A stretch of 64,000 bases of DNA from Polynucleobacter sp. es-MAR-4 (GTDB lineage: Bacteria; Pseudomonadota; Gammaproteobacteria; Burkholderiales; Burkholderiaceae): assembly GCF_018882055.1 (NCBI RefSeq), contig NZ_JACVPF010000002.1, positions 434,001 to 498,000 on the forward strand, written 5' to 3'. Position 1 is the stretch's first letter, and each line of letters starts with the position of its first letter. Under the pieces are notes generated by a model. The model worked only from the letters and a program-made list of their open reading frames with translations. It was not told where the DNA came from and ran no database searches. Position numbers and translations under genes: made by a program. This document shows, one piece after another, positions 30,596 to 40,721 of the stretch.

Positions 30596-33562
30596 TTACT
30601 GACATGCTTCACATTCTTCAAATCCAGCGTCACCCGGGCGCATTGTGCAGGCAGGACCATCTAATTCCTGTGCTGCTGATGCATCCGTACCATTCACACC
30701 ACCACCACTAGACACTGCATTTAGCTGGCCGCTTGCAACAGTAGACTTCTCAACGTGTGTTGCAGCCATTGTGCGGAGGTAATAAGTAGTCTTCAAACCG
30801 CGCAACCATGCCAACTTGTAAGTGTCATCCAATTTCTTACCGGATGCGCCACCCATGTAAATATTGAGTGACTGCGCCTGGTCAATCCACTTCTGACGAC
30901 GTGAGGCAGCTTCAACCAGCCAACTTGGCTCCACTTCGAATGCCGTGGCATATAAGTCACGTAAGTCTTGTGGAACACGGTCAATCTTGGACAAAGTGCC
31001 ATCAAAGTACTTCAAGTCAGCAATCATGACTTCATCCCAGAGGCCACGATCTTTCAAATCACGAACCAAGTACTCGTTTACTACGGTGAACTCACCTGAA
31101 AGGTTGGATTTCACAAACAAGTTCTGGAAAGTTGGCTCGATACAAGCTGACACACCAATAATATTAGAAATTGTTGCAGTTGGTGCGATCGCCACACAGT
31201 TGGAGTTGCGCATGCCGTGCTGCTTGATGCGGGCACGCAAGCCATCCCAATTCATTGTGGAAGAGCCATCTACTTCAAGGTAGCCACCACGCTCTGCTGC
31301 CAACAATGCAACTGAGTCTTGCGGAAGAATGCCGCGATCCCACAAAGATCCTTTGTATGTGCTGTAAACGCCGCGCTCTTCAGCCAACTCATTAGATGCT
31401 TGGTAGGCGTAATAGCACACTGCCTCCATTGAAGAATCTGCAAACTTCACTGCCTCATCACTAGCATACGGAATACGCTGCATATGCAAGCAATCCTGGA
31501 AGCCCATAATGCCCATACCCACTGGACGATGCTTCAAGTTGGAATTACGCGCTTTAGCAACAGCGTAGTAGTTGATATCAATCACGTTATCCAACATGCG
31601 CATTGCAGTGCGAATTGTTTTCTGGAGCTTCTCGTGATCCAAAATCATCTTGCCGGAAGCATCGGTAGTCATGTGTGCTGTCAAGTTCACAGAACCCAAG
31701 TTACATACTGCGATTTCGCTCTCGTTTGTGTTCAGGGTAATTTCTGTGCACAAGTTAGAAGAGTGAACTACGCCGATGTGTTGTTGTGGGCTGCGAATGT
31801 TGCATGGATCTTTAAATGTGATCCATGGGTGACCAGTTTCAAACAACATGCCCAACATCTTGCGCCACAATTGTTGCGCAGGAATACGACGGAATGGTTT
31901 CAAGTCGCCAGCATCCGCTTTTTTCTCATAGGCAACATAAGCCTCTTCAAATGCCTTGCCGAATTTGTCATGCAAGTCTGGTGTATTTGAAGGCGAGAAC
32001 AATGTCCACTCACCACCCTCCATCACGCGCTTCATGAACAAATCTGGAATCCAGTTCGAAGTATTCATGTCATGCGTACGGCGACGATCATCGCCGGTGT
32101 TCTTACGCAGCTCGAGGAACTCTTCAATATCTAAGTGCCATGTTTCTAGGTACGCACAAACCGCACCCTTACGCTTACCACCTTGGTTCACAGCAACCGC
32201 TGTGTCGTTCACCACTTTTAAGAATGGGACCACACCTTGTGACTTACCGTTAGTGCCTTTGATGTGACTGCCCAAAGCACGCACGTTTGTCCAGTCGTTA
32301 CCCAAACCACCGGCAAACTTGGATAGGAGTGCATTCTCTTTCAAGGCTTCGTAAATGCCATCAAGGTCATCATCCACTGTCGTTAAGTAGCAGCTGGATA
32401 ACTGTGGGCGTGTTGTTGCTGAGTTAAACAAAGTTGGTGTGCTGGACATGAAATCAAATGTAGAGAGGATTTCATAGAACTCGATTGCACGACGCTCACG
32501 ATCTAACTCATTCAAAGATAAGCCCATTGCAACGCGCATAAAGAAAGCCTGTGGCATTTCAATACGACGATCTTCAATATGCAAGAAGTAGCGGTCATAC
32601 AAAGTTTGCAGACCGAGGTAGTTGAACTGCAAGTCACGGCTAGCATTCAAAGCGGCAGCCAGACGTGGCAGGTCAAACTCACGCATACGCGGATCTAAGA
32701 GCTCAGCAGAAATACCTTCGTTAATATACTTAGCAAAGTAAGTGCTGTATTCCGCTTGCATATCGCCTTGCAATACTTCGCGACCTAAAATTTCTTTACG
32801 AATCACGTGCATTAAGATGCGTGCAGTGACTTGACTGTACGCGGGATCTTTTTCAATCAATGTACGTGATGCCAAAATTGCTGAGTCATACACCTGAGCC
32901 ATTGGTACGCCATCGTACAAATTCTTGATGGTTTCAGTGATGATTGGGCTTGCATCAATATTGTTGCCAAGACCTTCGCATGCCGCGCCAATAATAGTGC
33001 GCAAAGCGGCCATATCCAACCACTTCTCTACACCGTTGTCAGTTACCTTGATACCAGACTCACCAACTTGAGTTGCAGCTTGCGTCTCTTGAGTAATGCC
33101 TTGCTGTGTTGCACGCTCTTGATTGCGCTTCTCGCGATACAGAACATAGGCACGAGCAACGTTGTGCTCACCACTACGCATCAATGCCAACTCAACCTGG
33201 TCTTGAATATCTTCAATATGGAAAGTGCCACCGTTTGGGCGGCTGCGCAACAAGGCGCGCACTACTGCGTGGGTTAATTGCTCTACTTGCTCACGAACGC
33301 GTGCAGAAGCCGCGCCTTGACCACCATTAACCGCTAAAAATGCTTTAGTAACCGCGATCGCGATCTTGGATGGCTCAAACGCCACCACCGAACCATTACG
33401 GCGAATGATTTTGTAATCAGATAATTGGGTTGCTTGACCACCGCCAACACCGCCAGCAACAAAGCCAGCAGAAGGGGCTTGGTTCATGGCTTCGGAGGGG
33501 TTCATTCCTGGATTATTTGTGCCTGCAGTCTGTCCTGCTGTCTGGGGGTTGGCATATGTCAT
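30596..33562 (-). CDS. nrdA: Ribonucleotide reductase class Ia, alpha subunit
   Basis: Catalytic subunit making deoxyribonucleotides. It has 988 residues, longer than E. coli NrdA (761) because of an N-terminal extension and a central region. An ATP-cone (IIRRNGSVVAFEPSKIAIAV onward) gives allosteric activity control. Seen: active-site NLCTEI (Asn, Cys, Glu) and AVCNLGSVNL, and the C-terminal redox pair CEACQ that exchanges with thioredoxin. ATG 33562 has a good ribosome binding site (AGGAA). Two NrdR-like boxes lie upstream. Confidence 0.96.
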   Translation of the reverse strand: MTYANPQTAGQTAGTNNPGMNPSEAMNQAPSAGFVAGGVGGGQATQLSDYKIIRRNGSVVAFEPSKIAIAVTKAFLAVNGGQGAASARVREQVEQLTHAVVRALLRSRPNGGTFHIEDIQDQVELALMRSGEHNVARAYVLYREKRNQERATQQGITQETQAATQVGESGIKVTDNGVEKWLDMAALRTIIGAACEGLGNNIDASPIITETIKNLYDGVPMAQVYDSAILASRTLIEKDPAYSQVTARILMHVIRKEILGREVLQGDMQAEYSTYFAKYINEGISAELLDPRMREFDLPRLAAALNASRDLQFNYLGLQTLYDRYFLHIEDRRIEMPQAFFMRVAMGLSLNELDRERRAIEFYEILSTFDFMSSTPTLFNSATTRPQLSSCYLTTVDDDLDGIYEALKENALLSKFAGGLGNDWTNVRALGSHIKGTNGKSQGVVPFLKVVNDTAVAVNQGGKRKGAVCAYLETWHLDIEEFLELRKNTGDDRRRTHDMNTSNWIPDLFMKRVMEGGEWTLFSPSNTPDLHDKFGKAFEEAYVAYEKKADAGDLKPFRRIPAQQLWRKMLGMLFETGHPWITFKDPCNIRSPQQHIGVVHSSNLCTEITLNTNESEIAVCNLGSVNLTAHMTTDASGKMILDHEKLQKTIRTAMRMLDNVIDINYYAVAKARNSNLKHRPVGMGIMGFQDCLHMQRIPYASDEAVKFADSSMEAVCYYAYQASNELAEERGVYSTYKGSLWDRGILPQDSVALLAAERGGYLEVDGSSTMNWDGLRARIKQHGMRNSNCVAIAPTATISNIIGVSACIEPTFQNLFVKSNLSGEFTVVNEYLVRDLKDRGLWDEVMIADLKYFDGTLSKIDRVPQDLRDLYATAFEVEPSWLVEAASRRQKWIDQAQSLNIYMGGASGKKLDDTYKLAWLRGLKTTYYLRTMAATHVEKSTVASGQLNAVSSGGGVNGTDASAAQELDGPACTMRPGDAGFEECEACQ

Positions 33563-33633
33563 ATTTTTCCTGCTTTTATATAGTTATTTGGACAAAAAAT
33601 CGTTAAAAAACAATAGGGTATTGCTGTATTCAA

Positions 33634-33649
33634 ACACTACATCTAGTGT
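33634..33649. promoter_or_regulatory. NrdR box 1 upstream of nrdA
   Basis: ACACTACATCTAGTGT matches the NrdR consensus ACACWATATATWGTGT at 14 of 16 positions and is palindromic. NrdR represses ribonucleotide reductase genes when (d)ATP is high. Lies 72 bp upstream of the nrdA start. Confidence 0.8.
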
Positions 33650-33664
33650 CTCGAAGTGCATTTG

Positions 33665-33680
33665 ATACTAAGTATAGGGA
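33665..33680. promoter_or_regulatory. NrdR box 2 upstream of nrdA
   Basis: ATACTAAGTATAGGGA matches the NrdR consensus at 11 of 16 positions and starts exactly 31 bp from box 1, the spacing (about three helical turns) known for paired NrdR boxes. It overlaps a likely -10 element. Confidence 0.6.
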
Positions 33681-33699
33681 AATATTCGGAATTTAGTAA
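33671..33699 (-). promoter_or_regulatory. Candidate nrdA promoter
   Basis: On the minus strand TATACT (33676-33671) is a good -10; 17 bp upstream TTACTA (33699-33694) is a poor -35. The -10 lies inside NrdR box 2, which would suit repression by blocking polymerase. Confidence 0.4.
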
Positions 33700-33799
33700 G
33701 ATATTTCTGACGAATATTTATAAGTATTTTTCCCTATATTTTCAATAAATTAGGGCTCATTTTGGTGCAATTTTTGCAGCCCTTTTTAGCCAAAGGGCA

Positions 33800-33820
33800 A
33801 GAAAGTGAGCGTGTGCTCAC
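33800..33820 (-). terminator. Terminator after the AmpD fusion gene
   Basis: On the minus strand GTGAGC/GCTCAC with an ACAC loop is followed by TTTCTT, 17 bp past the stop. A second stem (GCCCTTT/AAAGGGC, 33779-33798) lies just beyond. The T tract is interrupted, so the call is moderate. Confidence 0.5.
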
Positions 33821-33836
33821 ATACTAATTTAGAGAC

Positions 33837-34700
33837 CTAACGCGGGTCTAAACCAAACGGTAATTTTTCGACGGGAATGTTGTTTTTACTCTGAAACCTT
33901 TTCCAATCAAATTGCACGCCTGGGTCAGCCTTTCTTCCTGGGGCAATATCGCTGTGCCCGGCAAAGTGAAGATTCGGGTAGGTGGCATTGAGTTGAGCGC
34001 TTAATTTAGCGAGAACCAAATATTGAATATCCTCAAAAGGATGCTCACTATCGCCTTCTAACTCGATCCCAATGGAGAAATCATTGCACTTTTCACGACC
34101 CATGAAGGATGAAACGCCAGCATGCCAGGCTTTGTTTTGAGTGGAGACAAACTGATACACCTCACCACTGCGTGAAATCAAGAAATGACTTGATACCTTT
34201 TGATCCGCAATCTCTTCAAAGTAAGGGTGTAATGAAGAATCTAACTTATTCAGAAAAAAATCCACAATAAATTCGGTGGAATTTCCGTCCACAAAACCGC
34301 TCGGCGGTAGGCTAATGTGATGAATCACCACCAAATCTGGCGCAATGCCCACTGGTCGAGCGTCTTGATTGGGTGAGATTCGCCAGGCAGCAGAACCCAG
34401 CCAGCCGCGATCATCCATACTGTTGAGGTGCTGTTGCGAGCAATAGAAGCGATCCTCTCGCTTGATTGCCTCAGACTTTGGAAGGTGCACTGAACAATGG
34501 GTGCACTGAACAATCACTTCTGACTCAGCAGCTTTACTTCGCTCAGCCTTGATCTTGGCAGCCTCATCTTTATTGAGCTTCGTTTGTTTTTTCCCTTTTA
34601 TCCAAAGGTACAAGGCGCCTGCGCCAGCAAATAGTAGAAGCCACTTAATCAAAACGTCATGCTCTCTGAAGAATGACTTCCAAAACAAATCTGCTGCCAA
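33837..34700 (-). CDS. ampD: AmpD-type N-acetylmuramoyl-L-alanine amidase fused to an N-terminal membrane/zinc-ribbon region
   Basis: Cytoplasmic AmpD cleaves 1,6-anhydro-MurNAc-peptides in murein recycling. The amidase_2 domain spans about residues 105-287 with zinc ligands in VVIHHIS and in FAGHSDIAPGRKADPG (His and Asp). About the first 100 residues differ: a membrane helix (about 18-34), a Lys-rich stretch, and a Cys cluster (CTHC and FYCSQQH) like the small PP0621-type proteins that, as I recall, are encoded next to ampD in relatives. ATG 34700 overlaps the upstream gene by 44 bases; TTG near 34645 is an alternative. The helix suggests membrane attachment. Confidence 0.85.
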   Translation of the reverse strand: MAADLFWKSFFREHDVLIKWLLLFAGAGALYLWIKGKKQTKLNKDEAAKIKAERSKAAESEVIVQCTHCSVHLPKSEAIKREDRFYCSQQHLNSMDDRGWLGSAAWRISPNQDARPVGIAPDLVVIHHISLPPSGFVDGNSTEFIVDFFLNKLDSSLHPYFEEIADQKVSSHFLISRSGEVYQFVSTQNKAWHAGVSSFMGREKCNDFSIGIELEGDSEHPFEDIQYLVLAKLSAQLNATYPNLHFAGHSDIAPGRKADPGVQFDWKRFQSKNNIPVEKLPFGLDPR

Positions 34701-35505
34701 CGTAGGCTAGGAGCAAGGCGGTATAAGCACTCAAGACCCAACGCACAGCGACGCGGCCTCGTAAGCCGACACGCCAACGGGCGATCAGGAGTCCAGAAAA
34801 CAAAACCCAGGAAATCAGAGCAAAAATAGTCTTATGGTCAAAAACTAGCGGCTTACCAAATAAGGTTTGGGAAAAGAGTAGGCCGGAAAACACGGTCAAA
34901 CTCAACAGTGCCACGCCCACATAAAGCAAATTAAAAAGCAGGCTTTCCATTGTCATCAAGGGCGGCAAATCTTCCAACCAGTGGGCTACTCGACTGTTTG
35001 GGATGATCGCCAGCTGACGATGCAATGCTCGATCCTGAATACTCATCAACATGGCGTGCATTGCAGCCAAACTCAATAATCCCACTGAGATAGTGGCAAC
35101 AATAAAGTGCCCCTTAAACCAAGGGTCAGAGACAGCCTTTGGAGAAATCAGGGTGCCAGAGAAAATGGCGGGCAATACCGAACAGATCAGCGCAAAACAC
35201 AAAACCAGCCAGCGCAAGCTAGAAATTGGCAAAAACCAAGACTGAAACCAATAAAAGGCAAGGCCAACCCAAGCAATCAGAGAAAGATCCTGGGCGAAAC
35301 CAAACACAAACCCTTCAGGCGTAAAGACCGAGTCGTGCAACACGATCCCGTGCACCAACAAAATCAAGAGAATGAAGGCCTGAACCAGGCCTGTAAAAGC
35401 CGGGGACTCAATCTTCCCCTTAGGTCGCAAACTTAAAAAGACCAAAAGAAGCAAATAAAGTGCAGATGGAAGCCATCCAGAGCCTGAGTAACCTAAAATA
35501 TCCAT
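34657..35505 (-). CDS. Cytochrome c assembly-like integral membrane protein (CcsA/YpjD/HemX family)
   Basis: 282-residue protein with about eight hydrophobic helices, matching the CcsA-like family of small membrane proteins (YpjD, HemX). Conserved His and Trp residues occur in the membrane part (FDHKTIFALISWVLF). Function in this branch is unclear; the family is linked to heme handling. It diverges from ffh with 20 bp between starts, a neighbourhood conserved in many proteobacteria, and overlaps the AmpD fusion. Confidence 0.85.
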   Translation of the reverse strand: MDILGYSGSGWLPSALYLLLLVFLSLRPKGKIESPAFTGLVQAFILLILLVHGIVLHDSVFTPEGFVFGFAQDLSLIAWVGLAFYWFQSWFLPISSLRWLVLCFALICSVLPAIFSGTLISPKAVSDPWFKGHFIVATISVGLLSLAAMHAMLMSIQDRALHRQLAIIPNSRVAHWLEDLPPLMTMESLLFNLLYVGVALLSLTVFSGLLFSQTLFGKPLVFDHKTIFALISWVLFSGLLIARWRVGLRGRVAVRWVLSAYTALLLAYVGSRFVLEVILQRA

Positions 35506-35525
35506 CTGGAAAGTCTAATCGATAA

Positions 35526-36908
35526 ATGCTAGAGAATCTCACCGACCGCCTATCTCGCGTTGTTAAAACAATGCGGGGTCAAGCTCGCCTGACCGAAGCC
35601 AATACAGCAGAAATGCTACGAGAGATCCGCCTAGCCTTACTGGAGGCCGATGTTGCGCTTCCCGTGGTGAAGTCTTTACTTGAGCAAATTAAATTTAAAG
35701 CCCTTGGCGAAGAAGTGGTTGGAAGCCTGAGCCCAGGCCAAGCACTAGTCGGAGTAGTACAGCGTGAATTAGCCCAGGTCATGCGTGGGGACACTTCTCA
35801 AAGTGGCGAACTCAACTTAGCTACTCAACCTCCAGCAGTAATCTTGATGGCGGGCTTACAGGGCGCAGGTAAAACTACCTCAGTAGGTAAGTTGGCCAAG
35901 TTTCTGCAAGAAAAAAAGAAAAAGAAAGTCCTCACAGTTTCTTGTGACGTATATCGCCCTGCAGCTATAGAGCAACTAGAAACTGTCAGCAAACAAGTTG
36001 GCGCTGAATTCTTCCCAAGCAATATCAATCAAAAACCCAGTGAAATTGCCGCTGCTGCCCTTGATTGGGCGCGTCGTCATTATTTTGATGTGCTCTTAGT
36101 CGACACAGCCGGTCGTCTTGGTATTGATGAGGCGCTCATGCAAGAAATCAAAACCTTGCATGCCAATCTCAATCCGGTTGAAACACTGTTTGTGGTTGAT
36201 GCCATGTTGGGTCAAGACGCTGTCAACACAGCCAAAGCATTCCATGAAGCACTCCCGCTCACTGGTGTCATCCTCACTAAGTTAGATGGTGATTCACGTG
36301 GTGGTGCTGCGCTGTCAGTACGCCAAGTTACCGGTGTGCCGCTCAAGTTCATTGGTGTTGCCGAAAAAATGGACGGCCTTGAAGCATTCGATGCCGACCG
36401 CATGGCAAACCGTATTTTGGGTATGGGCGATATTCTTGCCTTAGTTGAGCAAGCCCAACAAAATGTCGACGTTGCTAAAGCAGAGAAACTGGCGACTAAG
36501 ATTTCTAAAGGTGGATTTGATTTAGGCGACTTCCGAGATCAACTGGCGCAGATGCAGCAAATGGGAGGTATGGCTAGCTTGATGGATAAGCTACCAAATC
36601 ACATGGCGCAAGCAGCCTCCAAAACCAATTTAAGTGCGGCTGATAAACAAACACGGCGCATGCGCGGCATTATCGATAGCATGACACCAAAAGAGCGTGC
36701 GAAACCGGAGTTACTAAAAGCAACTCGCAAACGTCGCATTGCAGCTGGTGCAGGCGTCGAGGTTCAAGAAGTTAATCGTCTGCTGGCGCAGTTTGAGCAA
36801 ATGCAAACTATGATGAAGCAGTTTAAGGGCGGCAAAATGGCGCGCACCATGGCATCCATGGCAGCCAAAGGAGCCGCCAAGGGTATTGGCGGACTCTTCA
36901 AAAAATAA
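35526..36908 (+). CDS. ffh: Signal recognition particle protein Ffh
   Basis: GTPase that, with 4.5S RNA, delivers nascent membrane proteins to FtsY and the translocon. It has 460 residues. N domain (MLENLTDRLSRVVKTMRGQ), G domain with GLQGAGKTTSVGKLA, DTAGRL and TKLDGDSRGGAAL, and the methionine-rich M domain (QMQQMGGMASLMDKLP, RRIAAGAG) that binds signal peptide and RNA. Convergent with proS across 19 bp. Confidence 0.97.
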   Translation: MLENLTDRLSRVVKTMRGQARLTEANTAEMLREIRLALLEADVALPVVKSLLEQIKFKALGEEVVGSLSPGQALVGVVQRELAQVMRGDTSQSGELNLATQPPAVILMAGLQGAGKTTSVGKLAKFLQEKKKKKVLTVSCDVYRPAAIEQLETVSKQVGAEFFPSNINQKPSEIAAAALDWARRHYFDVLLVDTAGRLGIDEALMQEIKTLHANLNPVETLFVVDAMLGQDAVNTAKAFHEALPLTGVILTKLDGDSRGGAALSVRQVTGVPLKFIGVAEKMDGLEAFDADRMANRILGMGDILALVEQAQQNVDVAKAEKLATKISKGGFDLGDFRDQLAQMQQMGGMASLMDKLPNHMAQAASKTNLSAADKQTRRMRGIIDSMTPKERAKPELLKATRKRRIAAGAGVEVQEVNRLLAQFEQMQTMMKQFKGGKMARTMASMAAKGAAKGIGGLFKK

Positions 36909-36927
36909 TAGTTAAAAACGGATCAGT

Positions 36928-38670
36928 TTAAGAAACGAGTTTCTTAGCCGCATCAACCGCAGCAATCACTTTTGCTTTAATTTCCGGCAGTGGAATATTC
37001 TCTGATTCAGCATCAGTACGGCCTTTAAATTCCACTTGAGCATCTGCCAAACCACGATCACCGATCACTACGCGGAATGGAACGCCGATCAATTCCCAGT
37101 CAGCAAACATGGCGCCCGGTCTTTCGCCACGATCATCCAGCACTACATCCACCCCAGCAGCAAGCAACTCATCATGCAACTGATCGGCAGCCGCTTTCAC
37201 AGCTTCTGATTTATCGTAGCCCATTGGACAGATCACCACTTCAAATGGCGCCATCGAAATCGGCCAAATAATGCCACGCTCATCATTGCCCTGCTCAATT
37301 GCAGCGCCAAGCAAACGCGTTACACCGATGCCGTAACAACCCATCACCATGGGCTGCGCTTTGCCTTGCTGATCTAAGTAAGTGCAACCCATTGCCTCGG
37401 AATAGCGTGTACCCAACTGAAATACATGGCCCACTTCAATGCCACGACAAATATCCACAACACCTTTACCATCAGGCGAGGGATCGCCAATGACAGCATT
37501 ACGCAAATCCATTACCAAAGGCTCTGGTAAATCACGACCCCAGTTCACACCGGTTAAGTGATGACCAGCATCATTCGCACCGCATACAAAATCAGCCATA
37601 TTGGCAACGGTACGATCTGCGACTACAGTCACATCTGCAGCAATTCCAACGGGGCCTAAATAACCTGCTGGTGCATTACAGGCTTGTTTGATTTCGGCTT
37701 CACTAGCAAAGCGTGACTCTGCCATTCCAGGAATCTTGCTAGCCTTGATCTCATTGAGCTCATGATCACCACGCACTAGCACCATAAATAATTTAGCTGG
37801 GCCAGCTTCCTGATCGGCAGCAAATAGTAAGGACTTCACAGTCTGCTCTAGTGGCAATTTTAAAAACTTGGCAACCTCTACACAATTTGTTTGATTTGGC
37901 GTCGCAAGTTTTGTCATTGCTTGCGTTGCAACACCACGTACCGCAATTAATGAGGCTGACTCAGCAGCCTCTAAATTGGCAGCGTAATCTGAGTTGGGGC
38001 AATACACAATCGCATCTTCACCGGTATCTGCAATGACGTGGAACTCTTGACTGCCTGATCCACCAATAGCTCCGTTGTCAGCCGTTACTGCACGGAACTT
38101 CAAGCCCATGCGCTTGAAGATGCGGGTGTAAGCATCAAACATGATTTGGTAAGACTTCTTCAATCCCTCGGTATCACGATCGAATGAATAAGCATCCTTC
38201 ATACTGAACTCGCGCCCACGCATGATTCCAAAACGTGGTCGGCGCTCATCACGGAACTTCGTCTGAATTTGATAGAAGTTCACCGGCAACTGTTTGTAGC
38301 TCTTGATTTCATTGCGCGCCAAATCAGTCACCACCTCTTCAGAGGTTGGCTGAATTAAAAAGTCACGATCATGACGATCTTTGATGCGGAGTAACTCTGG
38401 CCCCATCTTTTCCCAGCGACCCGTCTCTTGCCATAACTCGGCAGGCTGAATCATGGGCATGAGTAATTCAATTGCACCTGCGCGATTCATTTCCTCACGG
38501 ATGATGTTCTCAACCTTGCGAATAGACTTCAAACCCAAAGGCAAATAGTTGTAGATGCCAGCGCTCAGCTTGCGAATTAAACCGGCGCGCACCATGAGCT
38601 TGTGCGAAACCACCTCAGCGTCAGAGGGGGCTTCTTTTAGCGTGGCGAGAAATGACTGTGAAGCTTTCAT
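36928..38670 (-). CDS. proS: Prolyl-tRNA synthetase (bacterial type with editing domain)
   Basis: Class II synthetase charging tRNA-Pro. It has 580 residues: catalytic motifs 1-2 in the first 200 ([33 protein letters not shown]), an inserted YbaK-like editing domain (about 230-390) that clears mis-charged Ala-tRNA-Pro, motif 3 ([12 protein letters not shown]) and the C-terminal anticodon-binding domain. Its start lies 50 bp from that of the divergent rppH. Confidence 0.97.
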   Translation of the reverse strand: MKASQSFLATLKEAPSDAEVVSHKLMVRAGLIRKLSAGIYNYLPLGLKSIRKVENIIREEMNRAGAIELLMPMIQPAELWQETGRWEKMGPELLRIKDRHDRDFLIQPTSEEVVTDLARNEIKSYKQLPVNFYQIQTKFRDERRPRFGIMRGREFSMKDAYSFDRDTEGLKKSYQIMFDAYTRIFKRMGLKFRAVTADNGAIGGSGSQEFHVIADTGEDAIVYCPNSDYAANLEAAESASLIAVRGVATQAMTKLATPNQTNCVEVAKFLKLPLEQTVKSLLFAADQEAGPAKLFMVLVRGDHELNEIKASKIPGMAESRFASEAEIKQACNAPAGYLGPVGIAADVTVVADRTVANMADFVCGANDAGHHLTGVNWGRDLPEPLVMDLRNAVIGDPSPDGKGVVDICRGIEVGHVFQLGTRYSEAMGCTYLDQQGKAQPMVMGCYGIGVTRLLGAAIEQGNDERGIIWPISMAPFEVVICPMGYDKSEAVKAAADQLHDELLAAGVDVVLDDRGERPGAMFADWELIGVPFRVVIGDRGLADAQVEFKGRTDAESENIPLPEIKAKVIAAVDAAKKLVS

Positions 38671-38720
38671 GTATGGATATAATCAAATCATTGATTTTAA
38701 AGGATTTGAGGCACGATCTC

Positions 38721-39317
38721 ATGCTTGACCGTGAAGGGTATCGACCCAATGTCGGCATAGTCCTCCTCAATAGCCATAACGAGGTTTTCTGGGGAAAACG
38801 CGTTGGGCAGCATTCGTGGCAGTTCCCGCAGGGCGGGATTCAGCATGGTGAGAGCCCAGAGCAAGCCATGTACCGCGAATTGCATGAGGAAGTTGGCTTG
38901 CTGCCGGAACATGTCCAAATTATTGGACGAACCAGGGACTGGCTTCGTTATGACGTCCCGGAGGAGTTCTTGCGTCGTCAACATGCCTCTAAAACTCATC
39001 GGGCCAGCTATCGCGGCCAAAAACAAATCTGGTTTTTGCTGCGTTTGGTGGGTTTAGACAGCGATATTCATCTGCGCGCTTCAGAACATCCTGAATTTGA
39101 TGCTTGGCGCTGGGTACCTTTTTGGATTCAACTCGATTCCGTCATTGATTTCAAGCGCGAGGTCTATCAATTAGCCCTTTCTGAGCTTGCACGCTATTTG
39201 TCCCGCGGCATGCGCATGCAGCAGCTTGCCTGGGGATCCCCGCTAGACCTATTTCAATCCCTGTATGGGGGCGATGAAGATGAGTCCAAAGAAGCAAAAC
39301 CCACTGATAAGCCATGA
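38721..39317 (+). CDS. rppH: RNA pyrophosphohydrolase RppH
   Basis: Removes pyrophosphate from mRNA 5' ends to start decay. The open frame begins at 38652, overlapping the divergent proS. ATG 38721 has a GAGG element 10 bases upstream and gives a 198-residue protein starting [15 protein letters not shown], like homologues. Seen: the Nudix box [20 protein letters not shown]. Overlaps the next gene by four bases. Confidence 0.93.
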   Translation: MLDREGYRPNVGIVLLNSHNEVFWGKRVGQHSWQFPQGGIQHGESPEQAMYRELHEEVGLLPEHVQIIGRTRDWLRYDVPEEFLRRQHASKTHRASYRGQKQIWFLLRLVGLDSDIHLRASEHPEFDAWRWVPFWIQLDSVIDFKREVYQLALSELARYLSRGMRMQQLAWGSPLDLFQSLYGGDEDESKEAKPTDKP

Positions 39318-39883
39318 TGAAACTCTCTAATTCCAGTCTTCGACTTTCAACTCTTGGCCTAGTTCTCAGCTTAGCCCTAGCAGGATGTGCAGGTGATCCC
39401 CTGGAAAGCGGGGTTGATCCTTTTGCGCCGATGGTCTTCAAAGAGGGTGCGACAGCAATGCCTCTGAATCCCCCCAATAAAGCAACTATTCAACCTTTTT
39501 ATGTCTCACAGCAAACTATTTTTAAGTTCGCTGTGGACACCGACTCTATTTTGATTGGTAACGATGGTATTACTAGATATATCGTTATTTTGACGAGTCC
39601 CAATGGCAACAGCCAAGCTCAATATGAAGGTATTCGTTGTGATTCATATCAGTGGCGTCTATATGGGACATTTGAAAACGGTGTTTGGAAAGAAAATCCA
39701 CTCTCAAGTTGGAGAACTATCCAAACTCACGTACCAAATCGCTACCAAGCTGCATTAGCGCAAGGCGCATTCTGTAACTTCAACTCACAAGAGAAGAACA
39801 TCAAAAACATCATTCAATCGCTAAACCCAAATGGGTTTACTGGCGGCACAAAACCTACCAACTCGTTTGGCGTAATTAATTAA
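39314..39883 (+). CDS. CNP1-like family lipoprotein
   Basis: 189-residue predicted lipoprotein: signal peptide with lipobox LALAGC (Cys near 25), then a domain of the CNP1-like family (originally a Neisseria surface antigen), with [18 protein letters not shown], a Cys in [13 protein letters not shown] and a second in GAFCNFN. Function unknown. Coupled to rppH by an ATGA overlap; convergent with proB. Confidence 0.8.
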   Translation: MMKLSNSSLRLSTLGLVLSLALAGCAGDPLESGVDPFAPMVFKEGATAMPLNPPNKATIQPFYVSQQTIFKFAVDTDSILIGNDGITRYIVILTSPNGNSQAQYEGIRCDSYQWRLYGTFENGVWKENPLSSWRTIQTHVPNRYQAALAQGAFCNFNSQEKNIKNIIQSLNPNGFTGGTKPTNSFGVIN

Positions 39884-39909
39884 AGTAAGTATTGTTTGAG
39901 TTTTAAAAC

Positions 39910-40692
39910 TTAAGCAGCGGTCAGGCGGGTACCGATTTTTTCGCCACTCATTAAGCGCGTGAGAACCTGAGGCTCTCGCCCAGAGGCAATGACAGTTGCA
40001 GCGCCTGTTTGAGCGGCAACTTTCGCAGCCAATACTTTGGTCAGCATGCCTCCCTTGCTGAGTTCACTAGCAGCACCCCCAGCCATTTTTTCTAAAGCAG
40101 GATCACCAGCAGTAGCATCACTCAACAAAATAGCGGAAGTATCTTGTCGTGGATCGGCTGTAAATAAGCCGCCTTGATCGGTCAAGATCACCAGTAAATC
40201 TGCATGAATTAAATTGGTCACTAAAGCAGCCAAGCTATCGTTGTCACCAAATTTAATTTCATCAGTAACTACGGTATCGTTTTCATTGATGATTGGAACA
40301 ACGCCGAGTTTTAGCAAAGTATCCAAAGTTGCTTTGGCATTTGCATTACGTTCTGCATGCGCTAAATCAGCATTAGTCAACAACACTTGGGCACTACGTA
40401 AATTAAAGCGCGCAAAACAACTTTCGTAAACCTGTACCAAACCCATTTGACCAACAGCAGCTGCAGCTTGTAGCTGATGAATTTCTGTCGGGCGCTTAGC
40501 CCAGCCTAGACGTTGCATGCCCTCAGCAATCGCGCCCGAACTTACCATTAGCACTTCGTGTCCAGCAGCTAATAACGCAGCCATTTGTTCAGCCCACATA
40601 CCAATTGCAGCACGGTCCAAACCCTCACCATTATTGGTGACTAGGCTTGAGCCTACCTTCACTACGATTCGCTTCGCTTTCTGAGTGTTCAT
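39910..40692 (-). CDS. proB: Glutamate 5-kinase, short form without PUA domain
   Basis: First step of proline synthesis: phosphorylates glutamate. From ATG 40692 there are 260 residues (an upstream TTG at 40710 would add six). Seen: [11 protein letters not shown], the amino-acid kinase core with [17 protein letters not shown] and [13 protein letters not shown], and [12 protein letters not shown]. It ends shortly after GEKIGTRL, where the usual protein (E. coli 367 residues) continues into a PUA domain. It follows obgE by 29 bp, matching the common obgE-proB order. Confidence 0.92.
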   Translation of the reverse strand: MNTQKAKRIVVKVGSSLVTNNGEGLDRAAIGMWAEQMAALLAAGHEVLMVSSGAIAEGMQRLGWAKRPTEIHQLQAAAAVGQMGLVQVYESCFARFNLRSAQVLLTNADLAHAERNANAKATLDTLLKLGVVPIINENDTVVTDEIKFGDNDSLAALVTNLIHADLLVILTDQGGLFTADPRQDTSAILLSDATAGDPALEKMAGGAASELSKGGMLTKVLAAKVAAQTGAATVIASGREPQVLTRLMSGEKIGTRLTAA

Positions 40693-40721
40693 ATCAAATG
40701 CGGTGCTCAAATGACTGTTGA

